Below, in pieces: positions 18,716 to 27,029 of a stretch of DNA of 64,000 nucleotides. The position numbers and the translations under genes were made by a program. Numbering within the stretch: position 1 is the stretch's first letter; each line of letters opens with the position of its first letter. Source of the DNA: Prevotella sp. UBA5387 (GTDB lineage: Bacteria > Bacteroidota > Bacteroidia > Bacteroidales > Bacteroidaceae); assembly GCA_002407775.1 (NCBI GenBank), contig DHOP01000010.1, forward strand, positions 1 through 64,000, written 5' to 3'. The notes under the pieces were generated by a model, which was not told the DNA's origin, ran no database searches, and saw nothing but the letters and a program-made list of their open reading frames with translations.

Positions 18716-19048
18716 CTATACTTTATTGATACCGATTTTTTGCTTTACGGTTGGCGAGAAACCTTGCATCATCATTTGCCATTCTGGAGTGATGGCAAGC
18801 TTGTGGAGATCCTTTTCTATAATTTCAGTAATGACTTCGGGTTGCACATCATATCGTTTTGCAATCGCATCCAAGGGTTCCAGCTCCTTGTCAAACAAAC
18901 CATAGCTGTATGAAATGATGTCCTTATCAAGTTGACCGAGCATTGTGACGAGCAAGGTCATGTTGGCTTTATCGCGCTCAGACACTAAAAGGGCCGACCT
19001 TTTCATCAATAAGAGATAGTTGTGAATGGGTAAGGTAAGTGCATCCAT
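18716..19048 (-). CDS. Small hypothetical protein
   Basis: This 110-residue protein is not recognised. It is mostly alpha-helical in appearance with no signal peptide or membrane helix. The segment LDAIAKRYDVQPEVITEIIEKDL has the spacing of a helix-turn-helix, which may mean DNA binding but is not decisive. It lies 10 nt after the phosphoesterase gene and 48 nt before the cupin gene, so it is co-transcribed. Confidence 0.6.
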   Translation of the reverse strand: MDALTLPIHNYLLLMKRSALLVSERDKANMTLLVTMLGQLDKDIISYSYGLFDKELEPLDAIAKRYDVQPEVITEIIEKDLHKLAITPEWQMMMQGFSPTVKQKIGINKV

Positions 19049-19058
19049 GAGCTTTTCG

Positions 19059-19556
19059 TTATCGTTTACCTAAAGTAATAACTTCACAATCGGAGAATTT
19101 ATTGCCCTCGATAATCAATTTTACAAGGGTCCTCTCCCTTTGCCAACCAGACATTCCGGCTGCTCCGGGATTGATATGAAGTAGATCCAGGGTCTTATCG
19201 GGCATCACTTTGAGAATATGAGAATGTCCCGAGATGAAGAGTTTGGGCGGGTCTTGCATCATGATGCGACGAACTGATGCATCATATCGCCCCGGATAGC
19301 CACCGATATGCTTCATCATCACCTCAATATCCTCAACCTTAAATCGCAGAATCTCAGGATAGCGAGCACGCATATCATAGTCATCGATGTTGCCAAAGAC
19401 GGCTCTAAAGCGTGGCTTCATGTCCTCAAACTTATCCGCTACATATGAACTTCCTATGTCACCAGCATGCCATATCTCATTGCAATCCTGGAAATAGAAC
19501 TCATATTTCTCATCCCAGAAGCCGTGTGTATCGCTGATGATGCCAACTGTTGTCAT
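19059..19556 (-). CDS. YfcE/MJ0936-type metallophosphoesterase
   Basis: This 165-residue calcineurin-like phosphodiesterase hydrolyses a phosphodiester using two metal ions. Metal-binding motifs are visible in order: GIISDTHGFWD, IWHAGDIGS, VFGNIDDYD, MKHIGG and FISGHSHI, with HINPGAAG close to the C-terminus. The physiological substrate is unknown. It lies between the kinase-like gene (13 nt) and the small unknown gene (10 nt). Confidence 0.88.
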   Translation of the reverse strand: MTTVGIISDTHGFWDEKYEFYFQDCNEIWHAGDIGSSYVADKFEDMKPRFRAVFGNIDDYDMRARYPEILRFKVEDIEVMMKHIGGYPGRYDASVRRIMMQDPPKLFISGHSHILKVMPDKTLDLLHINPGAAGMSGWQRERTLVKLIIEGNKFSDCEVITLGKR

Positions 19557-19569
19557 AACATTAGCTTGC

Positions 19570-20211
19570 TTAAGGTTTGACCGTTTCGGTTAAACCAAAC
19601 CTTTGGCGGATAAAATTAGCGATGAATTGCTCTGTCTTCTCTATCCCAAGGACACTCGTGTTCACACAGAGGTCGTAGCTATCAGCATGTCCCCATCGTT
19701 TGCCCGTATAGTAATTATAGTAGGAAGCACGCTCTTCTTCCTCGCATCTCAGAAATCTTTCGGCCGCCGCGCGGTCAATGTTCTTACGCTCCGAAACTCG
19801 GTCAATACGATCTTCAGGACTGGCACAAACAAAGAGATTGAACGTATTAGTATATTCTCTCAGCACATAGTCGGCTGTTCTTCCTACGAAAACACAATCT
19901 CCAGCTGCTGCTGCCTTGCGTATTGCCTCACATTGAAACTGGTAAAGACTTTCTTGACCGAAGTTGTTTTTATAGAAATTATTGTCGCCTAAAAATGGGA
20001 CATGCACATGAAACAGTGTCTTAAAGAACTTCTTATGTTCATCATTCTGCTCGAAAAACTTCTCACAGAATCCACTTTCCTTGGCTGCAAGATTGAGCAG
20101 TTCCTTGTCGTAGAACTTACAACTGAACTCTTTAGCCAAAAATTTGGCTATCCTATTTCCACCAGCACCTATCTGGCGACCCACATTAATGATGATACCC
20201 GGATTGTTCAT
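19570..20211 (-). CDS. Cytidylate-kinase-like family protein
   Basis: This 213-residue P-loop protein is of the cytidylate-kinase-like group (distinct from true Cmk). The N-terminus IINVGRQIGAGGNRIAKFLA contains the phosphate-binding loop, and FVGRTADYVLREYTN and RIDRVSERKNIDR are further family motifs. The start at 20211 gives the P-loop at the expected distance; an upstream start at 20313 would lie inside the MATE gene. Five nt separate it from the MATE stop. Substrate not known. Confidence 0.8.
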   Translation of the reverse strand: MNNPGIIINVGRQIGAGGNRIAKFLAKEFSCKFYDKELLNLAAKESGFCEKFFEQNDEHKKFFKTLFHVHVPFLGDNNFYKNNFGQESLYQFQCEAIRKAAAAGDCVFVGRTADYVLREYTNTFNLFVCASPEDRIDRVSERKNIDRAAAERFLRCEEEERASYYNYYTGKRWGHADSYDLCVNTSVLGIEKTEQFIANFIRQRFGLTETVKP

Positions 20212-20216
20212 GATAG

Positions 20217-21575
20217 CTATACTGTTTGTTTTTTTAGTTTTCTCATAAAGGAAGTCATCAGGATTGAGGCAACGACAGCTGCAATGGCATCTGCCGTAGG
20301 TAGTGAGAACCAAACTCCGTCAACGCCAAAATAGCGAGGCAACACGGCTATTAAAGGGAGTAAGAATAGCAATTGACGAGACAGGGAAAGGAAAATACTA
20401 AGTTTTGCTTTACCTATACACTGGAAAAAATTAGTTGTGACCATTTGGAAACCGATGACTGGGAAGCAAATCATATTGATGCGGATGGCGCGTGCAGATA
20501 GTTTAATGAGCTCTGGGTCGGTAGTAAAAAGGCGAGCGCATTGCTCGGGAATGAACATTGCGATGAGCCATCCAACTGTCATAATGCAAGTAGCAGAGAT
20601 AATAGAAAGTTTAACAACCTGCATCAAACGGTCAATCTGTTGACTCCCATAGTTGTAACCTGCAATGGGTTGCATGCCCTGATTGAGACCCATGACGAAC
20701 ATGACGAACACTACAGCAACACTGTTTGCGATGCCGTACGATCCCACAGAGAGATCACCTCCGTACTTGACGAACTGATTGTTCATAAAGATTACCACGA
20801 TGCTTGTGCAGATATTCATAAACAAAGGGGAAACACCCACTTCAACAATGCTCTTCACCAAAGCCTTCTTTAATCGATAAGTGCCACGCTTGAGATGCAG
20901 AAATGCTTTCTTATCACTCAGTAATACCATTTGATAAATGAACGCCATTGCCTGCGAAATGATTGTGGCAATAGCCGCTCCTCGAATGCCCCAACCCCAC
21001 CAAAGGATAAAGATCACGTCCAGCATGATGTTCATCACCACTGTGAAGAGGGTGGCATTCATAGCCTGTCGTGGCTTTCCTGCTGCGCGAAGCACAGCGT
21101 TCATACCAAAGTACTCATGCGTAATGATATTGCCTACGAGAATGACTTGCATGAAATCGCGCGCATATGGCAGCGTCTGATCACTAGCACCAAAAAATCT
21201 AAGAATTGGGTCGATGAAAATTAGACATATTGTCCCAAACATCAATCCAACAATAAAGTTTAGCGTCAAGGTATTACCCAATAGATTTTCTGCCGTCTTA
21301 TAATCACGCTGACCAAGTCTAATCGAGATCGCAGTCGAAGCCCCCACGCCCACGGCAGCACCAAACGCCGCCGAAAGATTCATAAAAGGAAAGGTGATTG
21401 CAAGACCAGAGATTGCCAAAGGACCTACCACCTGACCAATAAAGATACGGTCAATGATGTTATAAAGGGAAGAAGCGACCATCGCAATGATCGCAGGCAT
21501 CGCATATCGCAGGAGTAATGAGCCTACGGGTTTGGTACCTAATTCTAGTGTTGCTTGTTTGTTATCTTTCTCCAT
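20217..21575 (-). CDS. MATE-family multidrug/Na+ exporter
   Basis: This 452-residue inner-membrane protein has twelve predicted helices in two MatE repeats. Typical segments are LRYAMPAIIAMVASSLYNIIDR at the N-terminus, INLSAAFGAAVGVGAS near helix 2 and GLNQGMQPIAGYNYGSQ at the start of the second half. It exports cationic compounds against Na+ or H+ in this family. It is the first gene of the minus-strand cluster, with a TACTTTTGCAAC promoter at 21586-21593 divergent from the S8 protease gene. Confidence 0.9.
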   Translation of the reverse strand: MEKDNKQATLELGTKPVGSLLLRYAMPAIIAMVASSLYNIIDRIFIGQVVGPLAISGLAITFPFMNLSAAFGAAVGVGASTAISIRLGQRDYKTAENLLGNTLTLNFIVGLMFGTICLIFIDPILRFFGASDQTLPYARDFMQVILVGNIITHEYFGMNAVLRAAGKPRQAMNATLFTVVMNIMLDVIFILWWGWGIRGAAIATIISQAMAFIYQMVLLSDKKAFLHLKRGTYRLKKALVKSIVEVGVSPLFMNICTSIVVIFMNNQFVKYGGDLSVGSYGIANSVAVVFVMFVMGLNQGMQPIAGYNYGSQQIDRLMQVVKLSIISATCIMTVGWLIAMFIPEQCARLFTTDPELIKLSARAIRINMICFPVIGFQMVTTNFFQCIGKAKLSIFLSLSRQLLFLLPLIAVLPRYFGVDGVWFSLPTADAIAAVVASILMTSFMRKLKKQTV

Positions 21576-21585
21576 AGGATAGTTG

Positions 21586-21593
21586 CAAAAGTA
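21586..21593 (-). promoter_or_regulatory. -7 box TACTTTTG for the MATE operon
   Basis: On the minus strand the bases read TACTTTTGCAAC, 11 nt upstream of the MATE ATG, so the leader is very short or absent. Confidence 0.55.
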
Positions 21594-21602
21594 CTAAAAA
21601 GA

Positions 21603-21634
21603 TTTGGTGTTTCGCCTTTTTACACCTATTTTTG
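21603..21634 (+). promoter_or_regulatory. Promoter TTTG-N20-TATTTTTG for the S8 protease gene
   Basis: TTTG at 21603-21606 and TATTTTTG at 21627-21634 have the -33/-7 spacing used in Bacteroidota. The ATG follows 24 nt later. The promoter region is shared, back to back, with the MATE operon. Confidence 0.6.
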
Positions 21635-21658
21635 CAAGACCCAAATAAAAATTCATGT

Positions 21659-23053
21659 ATGAAAAAAATACTATTATCACTTCTGTGCTTAGTAGGCGGA
21701 CTTTCGCTGTCGGCACAGAAAACTAAGAAAGTGCCCTACCCTGGAGGGCATTACTCTATCTATAGACTTTGGCTACAAGACAAAAAAGGAACAGACTTTA
21801 CGTTGCGTCACCCCGAGAAGTTTCTATCCGAGAAAGCATTACGTCGAAGATATAAGCAAAACCTACAGGTTGACTCCACTGACTTACCCATATCACAGCG
21901 CTATCTAGAAAGAATAGAGAAGGTTGGACTACATGTTATTGGTGGCAGCAAATGGAATAACACTGCACTTGTTAAAGTTACGGACAAAAAAACACTAGAA
22001 AACATTAGCCAATTATCATTCGTCAAGATAGCTGACAAAGTGTTTGAGGCACCAGATTCCATCGTTCCAGAACAACGCGAAACTATCGTTGTAGACTCTA
22101 CCGCCAAGTTCATGGTAAAAACAAATTCTTACGGTCTAGGCAAACACCAGATTGAAATGCTCAATGGACTTAAGCTTCATGAGGCTGGATTTCGTGGTGA
22201 TGGCATGACCATTGCAATCATCGACGGTGGTTTTCAAAACGTGGACAAGATACCTTATTTCAAGAATGTGAACATCATAGGGCAGCGCGACTTCGTCTAT
22301 CCCTACAATGCTGATGTCTACGGTCTAGGGGATCATGGCACTATGGTACTCTCAGACATTGGCGCCAACGTAGATAGCATGTTTATTGGAACAGCTCCTC
22401 ATGCCTCATTTGTATTGCTCCGAAGCGAGGATGGGCCAACAGAATACTTGGTTGAAGAGGATTGGTGGGCGCAGGCTGTAGAGTATGCTGACTCCATTGG
22501 AGCAGATGTCATCAGCTCTTCACTCGGTTATTTCAAGTTCGATGACAAGTCCATGAATCATCAATATCGTGAACAGAACGGCAATACTGCCATCAATTCC
22601 CGAACCGCATCAAGGATTGCGTCCAAGGGAATGATACTAGTCAACAGTGCTGGAAACGAGGGAGGGCGCACGTGGAAACGTACAAACTTCCCGGCAGATG
22701 CCCGAGACATACTTTGTGTTGCTGCCCTTACGGCCGACAGTGTCAATGCAACGTTCAGTTCAGTAGGACCTTCCTATGACGGCAGAGTAAAGCCAGACAT
22801 AGGTGCACAGGGCGTAAACTCAACTGTAATCGATGGCACTGGCATCATCACTACAGCAAATGGCACTTCGTTTGCGGCACCAATCAGCGCGGGAATGGTA
22901 ACCTGTCTGTGGCAGGCTCTACCCGAAAAGTCTGCTTATGAAATCATGGACCTCGTCAGAAAGTCAGGCAGCCGTGCCGATTTCCCAGATAACATCTACG
23001 GCTATGGCATTCCAAACTATTGGAAAGCTTATCAGACTGGAAGTAAAAAATAG
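21659..23053 (+). CDS. Exported subtilisin-like (S8) serine protease
   Basis: This 464-residue secreted protease has a signal peptide (MKKILLSLLCLVGGLSLSAQ), an N-terminal propeptide-like region to about residue 165, and an S8 catalytic domain. The triad is visible as Asp189 (AIIDGGFQN), His226 (GDHGTMVLS) and Ser404 (NGTSFAAPISAGM), with the oxyanion Asn in VNSAGNEGG. The ATG at 21659 was chosen over a TTG at 21632 because it begins a normal signal peptide. No C-terminal sorting tail is seen. It stands alone before xseA. Confidence 0.9.
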   Translation: MKKILLSLLCLVGGLSLSAQKTKKVPYPGGHYSIYRLWLQDKKGTDFTLRHPEKFLSEKALRRRYKQNLQVDSTDLPISQRYLERIEKVGLHVIGGSKWNNTALVKVTDKKTLENISQLSFVKIADKVFEAPDSIVPEQRETIVVDSTAKFMVKTNSYGLGKHQIEMLNGLKLHEAGFRGDGMTIAIIDGGFQNVDKIPYFKNVNIIGQRDFVYPYNADVYGLGDHGTMVLSDIGANVDSMFIGTAPHASFVLLRSEDGPTEYLVEEDWWAQAVEYADSIGADVISSSLGYFKFDDKSMNHQYREQNGNTAINSRTASRIASKGMILVNSAGNEGGRTWKRTNFPADARDILCVAALTADSVNATFSSVGPSYDGRVKPDIGAQGVNSTVIDGTGIITTANGTSFAAPISAGMVTCLWQALPEKSAYEIMDLVRKSGSRADFPDNIYGYGIPNYWKAYQTGSKK

Positions 23054-23068
23054 GAGTATAGGCCGAAG

Positions 23069-23095
23069 CATTCCTAAGTTAAGAGCTTAGGAATG
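23069..23095. terminator. Hairpin between S8 protease and xseA
   Basis: CATTCCTAAG (23069-23078) pairs perfectly with CTTAGGAATG (23086-23095) around a 7-nt loop. No U-run follows, so it may slow transcription or stabilise an RNA end rather than terminate. Confidence 0.45.
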
Positions 23096-23118
23096 TACAG
23101 TTCCGATTATACGGTTGT

Positions 23119-24417
23119 ATGCCACAGAAAGCACTCACATTATATGAACTCAACTCGCTTGTACGCGAAGTTATTGAGTCTACGTTTGACCACGCCTATT
23201 GGGTGGAGGCTGAACTGTCCGAGGCACGTGAGGTTCGTGGTCATTGCTATATGGAACTCATACAAAAGGACCTGTTCTCTCCAACGCCCGTGGCACGCGC
23301 GTCTGCCAAGTGTTGGAAAACCTCGTGGTCAAAACTCCGTCCAAAGTTCGAAAGTATTACTGGTCAGCCGCTACGTGCTGGCATGAAAGTTTTACTCTTG
23401 GTAGAGCCAAATTTTCATGAGACCTTCGGCTTCTCATGGATCGTACAGGACATAGATCCGACCTATACCATGGGAGATATGGCACGCAAGCGTCAGGAAA
23501 TCATCCGTCAACTCAAGGCCGAGGGCGTGTTCGATATACAAAAGGAACTTCAGATTCCGTCATTCGCACAGCGAGTAGCGGTAATTTCCAGTGAGAATGC
23601 GGCAGGATATGGTGACTTCTGTAGTCAATTGGAGCACAACGATTATGGTTTTAAGTTCTACCCAACCCTGTTCCCTGCCATCATGCAAGGTGAGCAAGTG
23701 GAACCTACAATAATTGCCTCCCTCAATCAAATCAACCGACAAATTCATCGCTTTGACGTAGTAGTCATCATCCGCGGAGGTGGTGCCACAGCCGATATGA
23801 GTGGCTTTGACACTTTGGCTCTTGCCGAGAACGTGGCTAATTTTCCACTTCCCGTCATCACCGGCATTGGACATGACAGAGATGAAAGCGTGCTTGACAT
23901 GATTTCAAACACACGAGTTAAGACACCCACAGCAGCCGCAGCACTACTCATCGACAACCTCGCAAATGTGTGGAAATACATTGAGAACTTGCAAAACAGC
24001 ATTACCACACAGGTCACACAACGCATCATCCAAGAGCAATCACGGCTCAATCGGTGTTCCGAACGCATCCCCCTACTCTTCTCCATGATGAAGACACGTC
24101 AGGAAGCACGTCTGGAACGTCTATCCTCTCAAATCACAACCAACATCAAGAGCCATCTTTCCGCTCAGCAACACAGACTCCTACTTATCACCACAGGCAT
24201 ACATCCATTGATTGAAAGAGGCTTGCTCAATGAGCGTCATCGACTCGACCAGCTCTCCATAAGACTCAATGCCGCTGACCCAAAGTTGCTTTTAAAGAGA
24301 GGCTACAGCATCACGACGCTTCAAGGTAAGACAGTTCGCGATCCATCTCAGCTGCAGCCTGGTGACGAAATCGAGACAAGGCTGGAGCATGGAACTATAC
24401 ATTCCATCGTGAAATAA
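23119..24417 (+). CDS. xseA: Exodeoxyribonuclease VII large subunit
   Basis: This 432-residue catalytic subunit of the single-strand-specific exonuclease has an OB-fold nucleic-acid-binding domain (about 1-105, with YWVEAELSEAREVRGHCYMEL), a nuclease domain with VAVISSENAAGYGDF, FDVVVIIRGGGATADMSGFD and PVITGIGHDRDESVLDM, and a C-terminal coiled coil. The GGGA and GHDRDES motifs are signatures of the family. xseB follows after 35 nt. Confidence 0.92.
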   Translation: MPQKALTLYELNSLVREVIESTFDHAYWVEAELSEAREVRGHCYMELIQKDLFSPTPVARASAKCWKTSWSKLRPKFESITGQPLRAGMKVLLLVEPNFHETFGFSWIVQDIDPTYTMGDMARKRQEIIRQLKAEGVFDIQKELQIPSFAQRVAVISSENAAGYGDFCSQLEHNDYGFKFYPTLFPAIMQGEQVEPTIIASLNQINRQIHRFDVVVIIRGGGATADMSGFDTLALAENVANFPLPVITGIGHDRDESVLDMISNTRVKTPTAAAALLIDNLANVWKYIENLQNSITTQVTQRIIQEQSRLNRCSERIPLLFSMMKTRQEARLERLSSQITTNIKSHLSAQQHRLLLITTGIHPLIERGLLNERHRLDQLSIRLNAADPKLLLKRGYSITTLQGKTVRDPSQLQPGDEIETRLEHGTIHSIVK

Positions 24418-24452
24418 TCAACCCCAATATACAAACTTTCTATCATCATTAA

Positions 24453-24650
24453 ATGACTATGGCTACAGAGACAAAATATGAGACTGCTATTCGACAATTG
24501 GAGGACATTGTAGAAAAACTAGAAAACAACGAATTGGATATTGATGAGATGTCCAAGCAGCTGAAAAAAGCCCAACAACTCATCAAACTCTGTAAGGATC
24601 GGCTGACCAAAACTGATGCCGAAATTCAGAAAATCCTATCAGATGAATAA
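24453..24650 (+). CDS. xseB: Exodeoxyribonuclease VII small subunit
   Basis: This 65-residue all-helical subunit shows the conserved pattern YETAIRQLEDIVEKLENNELDIDEMSKQLKKA. It binds XseA and limits its activity. Either ATG (24453 or 24459) may be used; the second gives the usual length. Confidence 0.9.
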   Translation: MTMATETKYETAIRQLEDIVEKLENNELDIDEMSKQLKKAQQLIKLCKDRLTKTDAEIQKILSDE

Positions 24651-24689
24651 AAAGTAAGGCAAAAAGTTGTAATCGAAAGTATTTATTCT

Positions 24690-24697
24690 TACTTTTG
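24690..24697 (+). promoter_or_regulatory. -7 box TACTTTTG for ilvE
   Basis: TACTTTTGCAAC matches the extended form seen at several starts in this window, with TTG 20 nt upstream (24667-24669). It lies 38 nt before the ilvE ATG at 24736. Confidence 0.55.
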
Positions 24698-24735
24698 CAA
24701 CAATATTGTTGATTTCATTTAAAATAACTATCAAT

Positions 24736-25752
24736 ATGAAAGATTTAGATTGGGGTAACCTGTCCTTTGGTTACATGAGAACCGACTACAATGTGAGATG
24801 CTATTATCGGGATGGAAAATGGGGTGAAATCGAGGTGTGCTCGGATGAGTATCTCAACCTTCACATGGCCGCAACATCCTTACATTATGGTCAGGAAGCC
24901 TTCGAAGGACTGAAAGCCTATCGTTGTCCAGACGGCAAAGTACGCGTTTTTCGCATGGACGAGAATGCCGCTAGACTACAACGTACCTGCCAAGGCATAG
25001 TAATGCCAGAGGTTCCCACTGACCTGTTCGAGGAAATGGTTGCCAAGGTAGTACGTCTTAACCAAGAATTCATTCCACCTTACGAGAGTGGCGCTACACT
25101 ATATATCCGCCCATTGCTCATTGGTACATCTGCACAAGTTGGTGTACATCCAGCAAAGGAGTATTGCTTTCTGATCTTTGTTACACCGGTCGGTCCTTAC
25201 TTCAAGGGTGGCTTCGCAACCAATCCATACGTTATTATCCGCGAATATGACCGCGCTGCCCCACTCGGCACAGGTACATATAAAGTGGGTGGCAACTATG
25301 CCGCATCATTGAAGGCTCACCAGATTGCAGCTTCCAAAGGTTATGCAAGCGAGTTCTACCTTGACTCCAAGGAAAAGAAATATGTGGACGAGTGTGGTGC
25401 TGCCAACTTCTTTGGCATCAAGAACAACACTTATGTTACACCGAAATCTACCTCGATCCTACCCTCCATCACTAATAAGAGCCTCATGCAAATTGCAGAG
25501 GATCTAGGTATGAAAGTGGAGCGTAGACCGATTCCCGAGGAAGAACTCAACACATTCGAAGAGGCTGGGGCTTGCGGTACGGCTGCCGTTATCTCACCTA
25601 TCAGCTATCTTGACGACTTGGATACCGGCAAACGTTACGACTACGGAGAACAGCCTGGCCCATGGTCCAAAAAACTATACGATACACTTCGCGGCATCCA
25701 ATATGGTACCGTTGAAGACAAACATGGTTGGACAACAGTAATTATTGACTGA
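24736..25752 (+). CDS. ilvE: Branched-chain amino acid aminotransferase
   Basis: This 338-residue fold-type IV PLP enzyme makes leucine, isoleucine and valine from their keto acids with glutamate. Seen are LHYGQEAFEGLKAYR at the substrate pocket, YIRPLLIGTSAQVGVHPA, the cofactor lysine in GTYKVGGNYAAS, and YVDECGAANFFGIK. The ATG at 24736 was selected because an earlier TTG start would overlap the promoter. A terminator follows directly. Confidence 0.92.
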   Translation: MKDLDWGNLSFGYMRTDYNVRCYYRDGKWGEIEVCSDEYLNLHMAATSLHYGQEAFEGLKAYRCPDGKVRVFRMDENAARLQRTCQGIVMPEVPTDLFEEMVAKVVRLNQEFIPPYESGATLYIRPLLIGTSAQVGVHPAKEYCFLIFVTPVGPYFKGGFATNPYVIIREYDRAAPLGTGTYKVGGNYAASLKAHQIAASKGYASEFYLDSKEKKYVDECGAANFFGIKNNTYVTPKSTSILPSITNKSLMQIAEDLGMKVERRPIPEEELNTFEEAGACGTAAVISPISYLDDLDTGKRYDYGEQPGPWSKKLYDTLRGIQYGTVEDKHGWTTVIID

Positions 25753-25770
25753 TCATTCCAACATAATCAT

Positions 25771-25800
25771 AATCCCCGCTCGTATCTACGAACGGGGATT
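25771..25800 (+). terminator. Rho-independent terminator of ilvE
   Basis: AATCCCCG (25771-25778) pairs with CGGGGATT (25793-25800), followed by TTTTTAT. Confidence 0.8.
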
Positions 25801-25892
25801 TTTTATCGTCCATCGTTTCCCTGAAAGTGCGACAATGGGTCATTCTTATATCTTTCACACCGCTTTTTGTTGGAAAAACAGGGATTTTCTCG

Positions 25893-25900
25893 TAATTTTG
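25893..25900 (+). promoter_or_regulatory. -7 box TAATTTTG for trmB
   Basis: TAATTTTGCAG fits TAnnTTTG and lies 17 nt before the chosen trmB ATG, which supports that start. A TTTG occurs at 25866-25869 at somewhat long spacing. Confidence 0.5.
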
Positions 25901-25917
25901 CAGCTAAAATAAAGATC

Positions 25918-26688
25918 ATGGGAAAAGGTAAGCTAGCCAAGTTCGCTGAGATGAAAACGATGAGCAATGTCTTCGAATATCCGTTTTCGGTCGTTGACAA
26001 TGTGCCCTTCGCTATGCAGGGACATTGGCGTGAGGAGTACTTTCACAACGACAACCCACTCGTTTTGGAACTGGGTTGCGGCAAAGGAGAATACACAGTG
26101 GGGTTGGCACGACTCTTCCCCAACGTCAATTTTATTGGTGTAGACATCAAAGGATCGCGCATGTGGACTGGCGCAAAGCAGGCATTGGAACAACAACTGT
26201 CCAATGTGGCCTTCCTCCGTACGAACATCGAAATCATTGATCGTTTCTTTGCAAAAGACGAAGTGCAGGAAATTTGGCTCACTTTCTCTGACCCCCAGAT
26301 GAAAAATCCACGCAAACGGCTTAGTTCTACTTTCTTTCTGGAGCGCTTTCGGCATTTCCTTGTCGATGGTGGAACAATACATTTAAAGACCGATTCCAAC
26401 TTCCTCTTCACATATACCAAGCTCATGGTGGAGCACAATGGTCTGCCAACAGATATGTGTACAGAGGATCTTTACCATCAAACACCAGCCAACCTTATTG
26501 GTTCGCCTTTGCTTACGATTCAAACTTACTATGAATCGATGTGGATTTCACGTGGCCTAAATATTCGCTACCTGCGCTTCCGTCTCCCCCATAACAGTGA
26601 TCTTGTTGAGCCTAATGTGGAAATTCCACTTGATGAGTATCGCAGCTATCACCGCGACAAACGCAGCAGTCTCACCCAATCCAAATAA
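25918..26688 (+). CDS. trmB: tRNA (guanosine(46)-N7)-methyltransferase
   Basis: This 256-residue SAM-dependent enzyme methylates G46 in the variable loop of tRNA. The SAM-binding motif is LVLELGCGKGEYTVGLA, followed by FIGVDIKGSRMW and the TrmB signature EIWLTFSDPQMKNPRKRLSS. The ATG at 25918 (MGKGKLAKFAE) lies just after the -7 box; an upstream in-frame TTG at 25867 would precede that promoter. Confidence 0.92.
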   Translation: MGKGKLAKFAEMKTMSNVFEYPFSVVDNVPFAMQGHWREEYFHNDNPLVLELGCGKGEYTVGLARLFPNVNFIGVDIKGSRMWTGAKQALEQQLSNVAFLRTNIEIIDRFFAKDEVQEIWLTFSDPQMKNPRKRLSSTFFLERFRHFLVDGGTIHLKTDSNFLFTYTKLMVEHNGLPTDMCTEDLYHQTPANLIGSPLLTIQTYYESMWISRGLNIRYLRFRLPHNSDLVEPNVEIPLDEYRSYHRDKRSSLTQSK

Positions 26689-26742
26689 ATTTACTCCATT
26701 ACAAATCAACGATTTGTGGCACATTGCTTTGTAAGCCGATCA

Positions 26743-26830
26743 TGAATTAATTTGATTCATCGAGTGAATCAATTTGAATTACGACGTGAATCAATTTGAA
26801 TCATCGTGTGAATCAATTTGAATCACAAAC
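26743..26830 (+). repeat. 22-nt tandem array B1 (four units), left edge of the PUL
   Basis: Four units begin at 26743, 26765, 26787 and 26809, each exactly 22 nt. Each has a conserved 17-nt core close to TGAATCAATTTGAATCA and a variable 5-nt tail. The core is nearly palindromic (TGAATCA against TGATTCA). A matching four-unit array in the same orientation lies at 53139-53226. The rest of the 26689-27029 gap shows a small hairpin after trmB (ACAAATC/GATTTGT, 26701-26717) and the promoter of the regulator gene. Confidence 0.85.
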
Positions 26831-26990
26831 CCATAAGGTACCTTTGACTATCCAAAAACTCGTTGACCATAGGTTCGAAAATGATTTATTCTGTAGTGAC
26901 AACAATCTAAACATGACATTTTAATTTGAATTTTGGCTACTAACTTTTCTCAAGTTCTTAATAAAAAAGGTAAGAATTCAGAAAAAACAG

Positions 26991-26998
26991 TATCTTTG
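26991..26998 (+). promoter_or_regulatory. -7 box TATCTTTG for the hybrid two-component regulator
   Basis: TATCTTTG fits TAnnTTTG and lies 31 nt before the ATG at 27030. The shared motif found before the two PUL blocks is absent here, so the regulator gene appears not to use it. Confidence 0.5.
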
Positions 26999-27029
26999 TT
27001 ACCATCAGTTGCTAAAATAACCACCGATT

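Noticed and set aside
26743..26830. CRISPR-like short regular repeats (also 53139-53226)
   Set aside because: The constant part is 17 nt and the variable part only 5 nt, there are just four units, and no cas gene is present. This is a tandem array, not repeats with spacers.
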